Below, piece after piece: positions 1 to 5,078 of a stretch of 5,078 nt of DNA (position 1 is the first letter of the stretch; each line of letters opens with the position of its first letter). Origin of the DNA: JAAYCU01 sp964642815 (GTDB lineage Bacteria; Planctomycetota; Phycisphaerae; UBA1845; PWPN01); NCBI GenBank assembly GCA_964642815.1, contig CAZXSA010000321.1, positions 1-5,078 of the forward strand. The letters run 5' to 3'. The position numbers and the translations under genes were made by a program. Below the pieces are notes generated by a model. It was not told where the DNA came from. It made no database searches and saw only the letters and a list, made by a program, of their open reading frames with translations.

Positions 1-15
1 CGGAAATACGGGGGT

Positions 16-1062
16 TTACGACGACGCCGCATGAGATAAACTGATGACTGTCGAGGCCGTAAGGGGGAGCGGATAAAAAATGGAATTTCGCGCGTATGTC
101 TGTTGCACGAGGGCAACCAGCATGTCGATAAACACCGGATCATCATTCAAGGCCGCCGCCCGGACGGCGGGGACTCCCAACTTGTGACATAGACCCATCG
201 CCCGTTCATCCAGTTCGTACATGACTTCGATATGCTCGGTGAGAAAACCCAGCGGCGAAAGCACGGCCGCGGAAAGCCCTTTTTCACGCTCCCTCCGAAG
301 ATACGCGCAAACTTCAGGTTCCAGCCAGGGCTCCTCCGGCCGGCCACTGCGACTCTGATAAACAAGCGCATGCTCCAAATGTCGATTACCCGCTCCTTTA
401 CGATCACCGCTGGTAAGATTATTCATAATCAAATCGGCGGCCTCGGCCAACTGCTCGCGATAGCGGCACCTCCTGGCCATCTCCAACGGTATGCTGTGGG
501 CCGAAAAGATAATCCGGGTGTTTTGGCGGGCTTCCGGTCCAAGCTGCCCCAGCGCCTGTCGAATCCGCCCGACATGCGCGGCGACAAAACCCGGATGGTT
601 ATACCAACTGTCCACGTAAGTGACGGCGATATCGCATCCGGTCGAATCGCGCAGTTGCCGCCGCGCATCGGCGACGGCCTGCTTGTACACAAAACAACTG
701 GCCGGCGAATGAAACGGCGAGGCCACGATCCCGATCGCCCGGCGCACACCGTCGCGAGCCATCTTGCTCAACGTCTCCGTCAGATACGGCGGCCAGCAGC
801 GCATCCCCACGTATACGGGCAGATTTATCCCGCTTTGTCTAAGTCGTTTCTCCAAGGTGGCGGCCTGGCGAAAAGTGATCTCCGGCAGCGGGGAAACGCC
901 GTCATACCGTTCGTAAATACGCACAACCTCCTCGATGCGTTGTGGCGGCACCGGCCGGCCCTTAAGAATGTTCGCCAGAAACGGGCGGATATCCTCGCGG
1001 CCTCGCGGCCCGCCGAAGGCAATCAGCAACACAGCATCAATTGGCGCGGATATGTTCCTCAT
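16..1062 (-). CDS. hemH: Ferrochelatase (probably coproporphyrin III type)
   Basis: This 348-residue protein is a ferrochelatase, which inserts Fe2+ into a porphyrin at the end of heme synthesis. Seen directly: FGGP at residues 16-19 near the N-terminus, GVSPL at 55-59, SAHSIP at 187-192 containing the family's catalytic histidine (His189), the YQSRSG...PW block at 235-246, and SPLGFLTEHIEVMYELD at 269-285, whose Glu279 matches the conserved active-site acid. Length is normal for the soluble bacterial enzyme. The YQSRSG/PW block and FGGP resemble actinobacterial enzymes that use coproporphyrin III, so that substrate is likely but inferred. The C-terminal tail (about residues 325-348) has no cysteines, so the Fe-S cluster of some family members is not expected. 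No membrane anchor is visible. The start is fixed by a good Shine-Dalgarno and by a TGA stop codon in frame 12 bases upstream. It is divergent from recO and appears unrelated to it. Confidence 0.95.
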   Translation of the reverse strand: MRNISAPIDAVLLIAFGGPRGREDIRPFLANILKGRPVPPQRIEEVVRIYERYDGVSPLPEITFRQAATLEKRLRQSGINLPVYVGMRCWPPYLTETLSKMARDGVRRAIGIVASPFHSPASCFVYKQAVADARRQLRDSTGCDIAVTYVDSWYNHPGFVAAHVGRIRQALGQLGPEARQNTRIIFSAHSIPLEMARRCRYREQLAEAADLIMNNLTSGDRKGAGNRHLEHALVYQSRSGRPEEPWLEPEVCAYLRREREKGLSAAVLSPLGFLTEHIEVMYELDERAMGLCHKLGVPAVRAAALNDDPVFIDMLVALVQQTYARNSIFYPLPLTASTVISLSHAASS

Positions 1063-1069
1063 AATTGAA

Positions 1070-1076
1070 CCTCACC
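1070..1076 (-). promoter_or_regulatory. hemH ribosome binding site
   Basis: Read on the minus strand the sequence is GGTGAGG, with the GAGG core ending 7 bases before the hemH ATG. It supports the chosen start. An in-frame ATG 18 bases upstream (1078-1080) is followed after one codon by TGA, so translation cannot begin further out in this frame. Confidence 0.7.
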
Positions 1077-1128
1077 CCATGCTAAACGCCTCCTCCCTCC
1101 GCCACAAGCACGCGCGCTGTCGATCGCA

Positions 1129-1134
1129 TATAAT
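1129..1134 (+). promoter_or_regulatory. Possible -10 box for recO
   Basis: A perfect TATAAT hexamer faces recO, 135 bases before its ATG. If used, transcription would begin near 1141 and the recO mRNA would carry a leader of roughly 130 bases containing both hairpin repeats. No convincing TTGACA-like -35 box lies 16-18 bases upstream (the best hexamers match at about two positions), so this is weak evidence from one box only. Confidence 0.3.
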
Positions 1135-1149
1135 CGTCCGACGGCCAAC

Positions 1150-1188
1150 GGGTGGCCCACGTCTTCAGACGTGGGGAAGCGATGACGG
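1150..1188 (+). repeat. Hairpin repeat, copy 1
   Basis: The unit begins GGGTGG, then has arms CCCACGTC (1156-1163) and GACGTGGG (1168-1175), a perfect 8-bp stem around the loop TTCA, then GGAAGCGATGACGG-type flanking sequence. A nearly identical unit starts 49 bases later and a divergent one lies after recO. There is no T-tract, so it is not an ordinary intrinsic terminator. The minus-strand reading frame through it spells peptide-like text (PTSEDVGHP), but that is simply the translated repeat. Confidence 0.8.
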
Positions 1189-1198
1189 TGTTGGGGCT

Positions 1199-1240
1199 GG
1201 GTGGCCCACGTCCTTGGACGTGGGGGAGCGATGATGACGG
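1199..1240 (+). repeat. Hairpin repeat, copy 2
   Basis: The second copy repeats GGGTGG, arms CCCACGTC (1205-1212) and GACGTGGG (1217-1224), and the tail GGGAGCGATGA followed by TGACGG. The loop is CTTG instead of TTCA, so the stem could extend by one C-G pair; the four-base loop is the main variable part between copies. It ends 15 bases before the recO Shine-Dalgarno, which places it in the recO leader if transcription starts upstream. Confidence 0.8.
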
Positions 1241-1254
1241 CATGAGCTGGATCC

Positions 1255-1260
1255 AGGAGG
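1255..1260 (+). promoter_or_regulatory. recO ribosome binding site
   Basis: AGGAGG, a full-consensus Shine-Dalgarno, lies 9 bases before the ATG at 1270. This decides the recO start over alternatives inside the frame. Confidence 0.85.
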
Positions 1261-1269
1261 CGAATATTC

Positions 1270-1995
1270 ATGGCCCCGCTCAAGGATGAGGCCATCGTAT
1301 TACGACGTCTCGAATACTCCGAGACCTCGCAGGTGCTGGTCTTCTTCGCCCGCGCCCACGGCCGTCAGCGCCTCATCGCCAAGGGGATCAAACGCGGCAC
1401 CAAGAAGAAGTTCGCCGTCGGGATTGACCTGCTCGAACGCGGCCATCTTGTGTTCCTGCCCTGCATGCGCAAGGCCCAAGGGTTGGGCACGCTCACCGAA
1501 TGGCGGCAGACCGAGGCGTACCTCGGCTTGCGCGGCGATTTGCACCGGCTCTACGCGGGCCAGTACGCCGCGGAGATCACCGCGGCCATGACCGAGGACG
1601 GCGACCCGCACCCGCCGCTGTTCGACGCCCTGGCCGACATGCTCGATGCCCTGCAAGGAGCAGACGCGCCCGAACCGCTCCTGATCGGCTATCAGCAGAC
1701 CCTTTTGCGCGAGACGGGATTATGGCCGGACCTGACCCGTTGCGTGATCTGCAACCGCCCGGCCCCCGAGCAGCGGGCCGGCTATTTCTCCGCCCACCAG
1801 GGCGGGCTGGTCTGCCGCCACTGCCTGCCCCGCGTCCCCGAAAACCGCCTCGTCCATGCCGCCGTCCTGACCGCCCTGCGGACAAACCAATACCCCGACC
1901 CAACCGCCCGCGAAGCCTTCACCCTGCTCGACTACACCATCGCCCAAACCGTCGGCCGCCCCATCACCATGAGCAAATACATCGCGGAACGATAG
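1270..1995 (+). CDS. recO: DNA repair protein RecO
   Basis: RecO acts in the cytoplasm with RecR (and RecF) to load RecA onto single-stranded DNA coated by SSB, and it also anneals complementary strands. The 241-residue length is typical. Seen directly: an N-terminal OB-fold pattern (KDEAIVLRRLEYSETSQVL, residues 5-23, then a basic stretch HGRQRLIAKGIKRGTKKK, 30-47), a helical middle region containing LIGYQQTLLRETG (138-150), and a Cys4 zinc-binding motif with Cys158, Cys161, Cys182 and Cys185 (CX2C-X20-CX2C). The zinc knuckle is kept in many but not all RecO proteins. The C-terminus ends in PITMSKYIAER, in line with the RecO helical domain. Transcription is probably from the divergent gap, in which two hairpin repeats sit upstream. 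The stop is TAG; the next gene converges from the other strand, so recO is likely monocistronic here. Confidence 0.95.
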   Translation: MAPLKDEAIVLRRLEYSETSQVLVFFARAHGRQRLIAKGIKRGTKKKFAVGIDLLERGHLVFLPCMRKAQGLGTLTEWRQTEAYLGLRGDLHRLYAGQYAAEITAAMTEDGDPHPPLFDALADMLDALQGADAPEPLLIGYQQTLLRETGLWPDLTRCVICNRPAPEQRAGYFSAHQGGLVCRHCLPRVPENRLVHAAVLTALRTNQYPDPTAREAFTLLDYTIAQTVGRPITMSKYIAER

Positions 1996-2004
1996 AATTC
2001 GTAG

Positions 2005-2022
2005 GGCAGGCTATTGCCTGCC
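2005..2022. repeat. Hairpin just after recO
   Basis: GGCAGGC and GCCTGCC form a perfect 7-bp stem with loop TATT, starting 10 bases after the recO stop. No T-run follows on the plus strand, so it may stabilise the mRNA 3' end or assist termination but is not a classical intrinsic terminator. Its look resembles the dispersed GTAGGG-type hairpins I associate with planctomycete gaps, which is a recollection and not checked. Confidence 0.65.
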
Positions 2023-2036
2023 GCCCCGCTCTGACC

Positions 2037-2079
2037 GGGTGATCCGCCTTCTCTGAAGGTGGGGGAGCGACGATCACCC
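2037..2079. repeat. Two-tier hairpin, divergent copy 3 of the recO-leader repeat
   Basis: An outer stem pairs GGGTGATC (2037-2044) with GATCACCC (2072-2079), perfect over 8 bp. Inside it, CGCCTTC (2045-2051) pairs with GAAGGTG (2055-2061) around loop TCT, with one G-T pair. The stretch GTGGGGGAGCGACGA matches GTGGGGGAGCGATGA of copy 2 at 14 of 15 positions, and both begin GGGTG, which links it to the pair upstream of recO. There is no T-run after it. Confidence 0.65.
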
Positions 2080-2138
2080 TTTCGGGCGGTGGAGCATCCC
2101 CGCTCGCCTGTAGAAGTAAATACCAGCCCAACACAGTT

Positions 2139-2219
2139 AGCCCGCTTGCCTCGCTTGCCACGACGGAGCGGGCTCGCCACAGCTAGGCTCTGCTAGGTTC
2201 CGCCTTGGCGAGCGGAACC
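2139..2219. repeat. Cluster of three overlapping inverted repeats
   Basis: Three perfect 8-bp inverted repeats share bases: AGCCCGCT/AGCGGGCT (2139-2146 with 2167-2174), GCTCGCCA/TGGCGAGC (2172-2179 with 2206-2213) and GGTTCCGC/GCGGAACC (2196-2203 with 2212-2219). The middle stem cannot fully coexist with either outer stem. Short direct repeats also occur: CGCTTGCC at 2143-2150 and 2152-2159, GCTAGG at 2182-2187 and 2192-2197. Confidence 0.65.
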
Positions 2220-2299
2220 CAACAAAGCCGGGCTTGGGCGGGTCTCCATGCAAGGCGTCGTGTTTACGGCCAAGCGAAGCCTCTTGCACGCTGGAATTC

Positions 2300-2317
2300 G
2301 CGGGATGGGAATCCCGC
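2300..2317. repeat. Hairpin with GGGA loop
   Basis: GCGGGAT (2300-2306) and ATCCCGC (2311-2317) form a perfect 7-bp stem around GGGA. The central ten bases GATGGGAATC closely match those of the next hairpin seven bases on (GATAGGAATC), so the two look like members of one family with different outer stems. Confidence 0.7.
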
Positions 2318-2324
2318 TGACGTG

Positions 2325-2348
2325 GTATCGAGATAGGAATCTCGATAC
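2325..2348. repeat. Hairpin with AGGA loop, 10-bp perfect stem
   Basis: GTATCGAGAT (2325-2334) and ATCTCGATAC (2339-2348) form the longest perfect stem in the window, around loop AGGA. The right arm and loop belong to an 18-bp sequence repeated about 100 bases later. Confidence 0.8.
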
Positions 2349-2352
2349 AGCG
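2335..2352 (+). repeat. 18-bp direct repeat, copy 1
   Basis: AGGAATCTCGATACAGCG, covering the loop and right arm of the preceding hairpin plus four bases. It is identical to 2437-2454. Confidence 0.85.
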
Positions 2353-2436
2353 GAATTTTCCGGTACTCGATGCGCTCTACTACATCGGCCCGTCGCTCCC
2401 GCTCCGGGTTCCGATTGCAAAGCCGCTCAACACATA

Positions 2437-2454
2437 AGGAATCTCGATACAGCG
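2437..2454 (+). repeat. 18-bp direct repeat, copy 2
   Basis: An identical second copy of AGGAATCTCGATACAGCG, 102 bases downstream of the first. Here the bases to the left (CAACACATA) are not complementary to the arm, so this copy has lost, or never had, the left half of the hairpin. Confidence 0.85.
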
Positions 2455-2470
2455 AGCACAAAAGCAACCA

Positions 2471-2507
2471 CAAACGGAGTCCCGGCTTGGCGCCGGAACT
2501 GCGTTTG
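2471..2507. repeat. Long imperfect hairpin, possible 3'-end structure
   Basis: Arms CAAACG-G-AGT-C-CCGGC (2471-2486) and GCCGG-A-ACT-G-CGTTTG (2492-2507) give 14 pairs with two single-base mismatches and the loop TTGGC. It lies 61 bases beyond the stop of the large minus-strand gene in that gene's direction. The minus-strand sequence after it is only mildly T-rich (a TTTT appears about six bases on), so a terminator role is possible but weak. Confidence 0.5.
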
Positions 2508-2526
2508 AAGGTGCCACCCGACACTA

Positions 2527-2560
2527 TCTCTCTCTCCGTCGCTCCTTCCCTCCGTCGCTC
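2527..2560. repeat. TC-rich tract with 11-bp tandem repeat
   Basis: A run of alternating TC is followed by CTCCGTCGCTC at 2534-2544 and again at 2550-2560, a 16-base period. On the minus strand it is a purine-rich tract directly after the large gene's stop codon. No function is evident. Confidence 0.6.
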
Positions 2561-2567
2561 TATCGCC

Positions 2568-5078
2568 TTACTCGTTCGTCTCGATCGCGAAGGCGACCGT
2601 TCGGGTCCGGTCGTCGACGTCGAGGATGACCACCTGGTACGCGCGGCGGGACTGGCCGCGGCCGTTGATGCGGGCGCCGGGGCGCAAATCCTTGTAGTCC
2701 TTTTTCGCCTTGCCCACGCGAACCTCGATATCCGCCCGGTCCGGTTTGTTGTCGGTACTTTTCAGCCGCACGACAATGCCGTCGACGGTCTCGAGCTCCC
2801 GGGCATAACGCGAATCCTTCCGGCTGATCGTGCCCTGAAAAACGCGACGGTCCTGCGGCGGGGCGGGTTCGGCCGCCGGGGGCGGTTCGGGCTGCGCCTG
2901 CGCCGGCTGCGCCGGAGCGGGAGCCGGTGCGGCCGCACCGCCCTTTGAAGGCGCGGGAGTCTTTGCCGGATCGAGCAGGCCGGCCTTGATCAGATCGTCC
3001 ACGTCGGCCGAGCGCTCGGCGACGGCCGGCGGCGGACTGACGGGCGCGGCCACGATCGGCTGCACCGGCACCGGCGCCGGCGGCTCGCTTTCGACGACCA
3101 CCGCGGGACGCAGCGCCGCGGCATCCTGATCCACGCCCAGCGCCAGCCGTTCCAAAGCCATCTGCTTGCACTGCTCAATCAATCGACCGTTCACTCTTGG
3201 GCTGAATATCTGCTCCAAAGCAGACGATAACGCCGCCAATCCCGGATTCGCCGGACATTCAAACAAGAAGCGGACATAATCCGTCGTCGCCGCCTCGCCG
3301 GTGCTCTTCTGCGCGTTCTGCCAATAGGAAAGGGCCTGCTGAGCGAGCATTTCCATCGCCCGGGCGGCCAGCTCGGAACGCAAGCCCTCGATCGCCTCGG
3401 CCGCCAGCTCGGCCGGGTCGCGAAGTTGGGCTGCCTTGCCGGTCACGCCCCGAAGCTGGTCGGGCTCGATCTGCGTATCGGTCGACACCGCCTCGCCGAT
3501 CGTCCCGTTGTTGCCCCACAAAATCCGCCCCGTGGCCGCCTCCACCAGCCTCATGCGTACCGTCACCCGTACCCGCCGCTCCAGCTTATAGACCGGGTAA
3601 CGGAACTCCTGCCAGTCATCCACCTGCAACCGCTGCGGCGTGTTGTCCCGCTTGCTCAAGGCCGCCCGGTAATTGTCCGCCGCCTGCTGCACCTTGCTCC
3701 CGAACATCCCGCTTAGGGCATTCCGCAGAATATCCGCGTCCGAGTGCGACCCCGGCCCGCTCATGGCGTCCTGAAACGCCTGAGTCATCTGCGCCCGCTG
3801 CCGAGCCTGGTCGTAAGCTTTCTTGGCGGCGGCCAACTCCTCCTCGGCGGCGGCGTAATCCGGATTCGGCGTCCACTTCTTGCCGGCCACGTATTTGCCC
3901 GTCGCCTGCGAATCGGTACGCCGATCATTACTCTCCCGGGCAGTCACCTCCACCAGGAGTAGCACATCCGCGCCTTCCAGACGCCCGCCAAGGGCCTTGA
4001 GCTTCCCCGGCTCGGTGATGTTGGCCAGCGAAAGATCCTGCTCGTCCAGCAGCGCGGCCAGAGCGGTGCGCTCGAGCAGTTGAATGTGTTTCGGTTTGCT
4101 CTGGTTCAGGGCCTCGGTGAGCATGTGGCAGACCGCGAGCCGATTTTCCATGCTCACGCTGTCCGAACGCAACGGCGACGCGCTGAGGTTGTAGGCGATC
4201 TTTTCCCGAAGGGCCTGCTCGGCCCGCTGACAGGCCTCGGCGGCCTGGGCATCTTGCGCGCCGGCCATCGCCAACGCCTGCACGGCGATCGGCCAGGCCA
4301 GCTCCCACTTGCCGTCGGCGGCGTATTTCTCATACTCGCCTTGCACGGCCTGGGCCCACTGACGCAACACTTCCTGACGCCGGGCGGCCAAAGCTTCCTG
4401 TTGAGGCCACAAAGCCTGGGCCTCGTCCAATATCGCGACCGCCTTGGAGAAACGGCCTTCCTGAACCAGTGTCCCCACCTGCGCCGTATACTGATCGATG
4501 GCTGACTGCTGGATGCGTTCGTAATCCTCGGTAATCGCCGCGTTCGCCGGCCAAAGCTGCCGGGCCTGCCGCAGCAGCCGGAACGCCGCCAGATGGTCCT
4601 GTTGCTCCATCAGCGGCCGGGCGCTTTCGTGCAGTTTCAGCGCTTCCCGACGCCGGGTTACTTCCTGCTCGATCTCGGCCGCCCGTACATGAGAAGGATC
4701 GACGGCCTTGATCTGCGTACAGGCCGCCAGACATGCCTCCCAATCGTTGTCGTTCAACGCCTGCTCGGCGACGGCCACCTGTTTGTCCACGACTCCGGCC
4801 CGGGCCTGTCGCTCGATTTCCGCCACCTCCGGATGGGCCACGTCAACTTGTCGGGCCTCGCCAGCCCACCGCAGGGCCTCCAGCCAAACCTTTTCCGTCA
4901 ACGCCTGGCGTGCCTGGGCCAGCAGTTCCTCGCAACGGGCCGTCTGCTGCTCGGCGGTCCGCATCATGGCCACCGCCTCCGGATGGGCCGGCATCTGGTC
5001 CAAGGCCATCGTCAGTTCCGCCTTGGCCTGGCCCGGTTTGTGTTCCTCCAACAGCTTTTTGGCCCGCGTCACATGAGC
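2568..5078 (-). CDS. Large TPR-repeat protein with CsgG-like region (5' end outside window)
   Basis: I do not recognise a named gene. The frame is open through the window edge; the first possible start inside is GTG at 5070-5072, but codons continue upstream of it (Ala-His), so the true start is probably outside. Counting from that GTG there are 834 residues. Residues 1-290 form six helical TPR-like units of about 48 residues. Residues about 291-378 and 485-580 resemble the CsgG/LpoB-type fold: QLLERTALAALLDEQDLSL (331-349), GADVLLLVEV (367-376), and VRVTVRMRLVEAATGRILWG (501-520) match the usual 'ERxxLxxxLxEQ', 'GAD' strand and 'RLVxxxTGxxLW' pattern. Between them lies an Ala/Glu/Lys coiled-coil insertion (405-435). 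A Pro/Ala-rich linker (656-740) leads to a basic beta-rich C-terminal domain (741-834). CsgG-family proteins usually act at the cell envelope, so an envelope scaffold or assembly role is inferred. Any signal peptide would be off the window. Confidence 0.8.
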   Translation of the reverse strand, partial: AHVTRAKKLLEEHKPGQAKAELTMALDQMPAHPEAVAMMRTAEQQTARCEELLAQARQALTEKVWLEALRWAGEARQVDVAHPEVAEIERQARAGVVDKQVAVAEQALNDNDWEACLAACTQIKAVDPSHVRAAEIEQEVTRRREALKLHESARPLMEQQDHLAAFRLLRQARQLWPANAAITEDYERIQQSAIDQYTAQVGTLVQEGRFSKAVAILDEAQALWPQQEALAARRQEVLRQWAQAVQGEYEKYAADGKWELAWPIAVQALAMAGAQDAQAAEACQRAEQALREKIAYNLSASPLRSDSVSMENRLAVCHMLTEALNQSKPKHIQLLERTALAALLDEQDLSLANITEPGKLKALGGRLEGADVLLLVEVTARESNDRRTDSQATGKYVAGKKWTPNPDYAAAEEELAAAKKAYDQARQRAQMTQAFQDAMSGPGSHSDADILRNALSGMFGSKVQQAADNYRAALSKRDNTPQRLQVDDWQEFRYPVYKLERRVRVTVRMRLVEAATGRILWGNNGTIGEAVSTDTQIEPDQLRGVTGKAAQLRDPAELAAEAIEGLRSELAARAMEMLAQQALSYWQNAQKSTGEAATTDYVRFLFECPANPGLAALSSALEQIFSPRVNGRLIEQCKQMALERLALGVDQDAAALRPAVVVESEPPAPVPVQPIVAAPVSPPPAVAERSADVDDLIKAGLLDPAKTPAPSKGGAAAPAPAPAQPAQAQPEPPPAAEPAPPQDRRVFQGTISRKDSRYARELETVDGIVVRLKSTDNKPDRADIEVRVGKAKKDYKDLRPGARINGRGQSRRAYQVVILDVDDRTRTVAFAIETNE

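Larger units (their letters stand above)
1996..2567. other. Repeat-rich convergent intergenic region, no gene seen
   Basis: This 572-bp stretch separates the 3' ends of recO and the large minus-strand gene. Frames on both strands are short (about 65-86 codons of non-family-like protein), overlap each other and run through the hairpins and the 18-bp repeat, so I call none. Individual inverted and direct repeats are listed separately. I found no tRNA-like, riboswitch-like or transposase sequence. Its function, if any, may be transcript 3'-end formation for two converging genes, or it may be an island of dispersed repeats. Confidence 0.7.

Noticed and set aside
232..1068. 278-codon open frame on the plus strand opposite hemH
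   Set aside because: It lies almost fully antisense to an unmistakable ferrochelatase, shows no recognisable domain, and is the sort of long shadow frame that high-GC coding sequence creates.
1075..1105. Possible hemH promoter (TTGTGG, 17 bases, TAGCAT on the minus strand)
   Set aside because: Spacing is right but both boxes are weak, and the start would fall at the ribosome binding site itself, leaving almost no leader.
1059..1295. 78-codon minus-strand frame through the hemH-recO gap
   Set aside because: It overlaps both neighbouring starts and its residues are mostly the translated hairpin repeats; there is no separate support for a protein.
2005..2079. Intrinsic terminator for recO
   Set aside because: The hairpins are strong but no T-run follows either of them, so I list them as hairpin repeats rather than a terminator.
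2300..2454. CRISPR array suggested by repeated 18-bp units and palindromes
   Set aside because: Only two exact copies exist, the interval between them is 84 bp rather than a regular short spacer, and there are no cas genes in view.
2248..2508. 86-codon plus-strand frame in the convergent gap
   Set aside because: It runs through the same hairpins and direct repeats, has no clear ribosome binding site, and shows no protein-like pattern.
2264..2524. 86-codon minus-strand frame with GTG start and a purine-rich stretch before it
   Set aside because: The apparent ribosome binding site is the TC-repeat tract on the opposite strand, the frame contains the 18-bp repeat twice and several palindromes, and the protein resembles no family I know.
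2560..3171. 203-codon minus-strand frame inside the large gene, Gly/Arg/Ala-rich
   Set aside because: It is an alternative frame of the 3' part of the large gene; the composition is what GC-rich sequence gives when read out of frame.

Overview
The window comes from a GC-rich bacterial chromosome and carries three protein-coding genes with two structured non-coding gaps between them. The order is a ferrochelatase (hemH, minus strand), recO (plus strand, divergent from hemH) and the 3' part of a large minus-strand gene that converges on recO and runs off the right edge. I see no rRNA, tRNA, CRISPR array, transposase, phage gene or toxin-antitoxin pair.

The organism cannot be named from these genes alone. 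The high GC, the actinobacterial-like rather than proteobacterial ferrochelatase, and above all gaps packed with short GC-rich hairpin repeats remind me of Planctomycetota or a related lineage of the PVC group. That is an impression from memory, not a result of any search. Many such sequences come from environmental assemblies.

Region by region: 16-1062 is an intact ferrochelatase that inserts iron into a porphyrin, the late metal-insertion step of heme synthesis. 1063-1269 is the divergent gap; it holds the hemH ribosome binding site, two near-identical hairpin repeats 49 bp apart, a TATAAT box facing recO and a strong recO ribosome binding site. 1270-1995 is RecO, the RecF-pathway recombination mediator, with its Cys4 zinc finger intact. 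1996-2567 is a 572-bp gap with no credible gene but at least seven inverted repeats and an 18-bp direct repeat. 2568-5078 encodes at least 836 residues: six TPR-like helical repeats, a region resembling the CsgG / penicillin-binding-protein-activator LpoB type fold interrupted by a coiled-coil insertion, a Pro/Ala-rich linker and a small basic beta-rich C-terminal domain.

The three genes do not look like one pathway: their orientations prevent an operon, and heme synthesis, DNA repair and a probable envelope-associated scaffold share no evident function. Points most worth following are the composite TPR/CsgG-like protein and the hairpin repeat family, whose third copy near recO's 3' end differs in both arms yet still pairs. 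I found no convincing new multi-gene system here.
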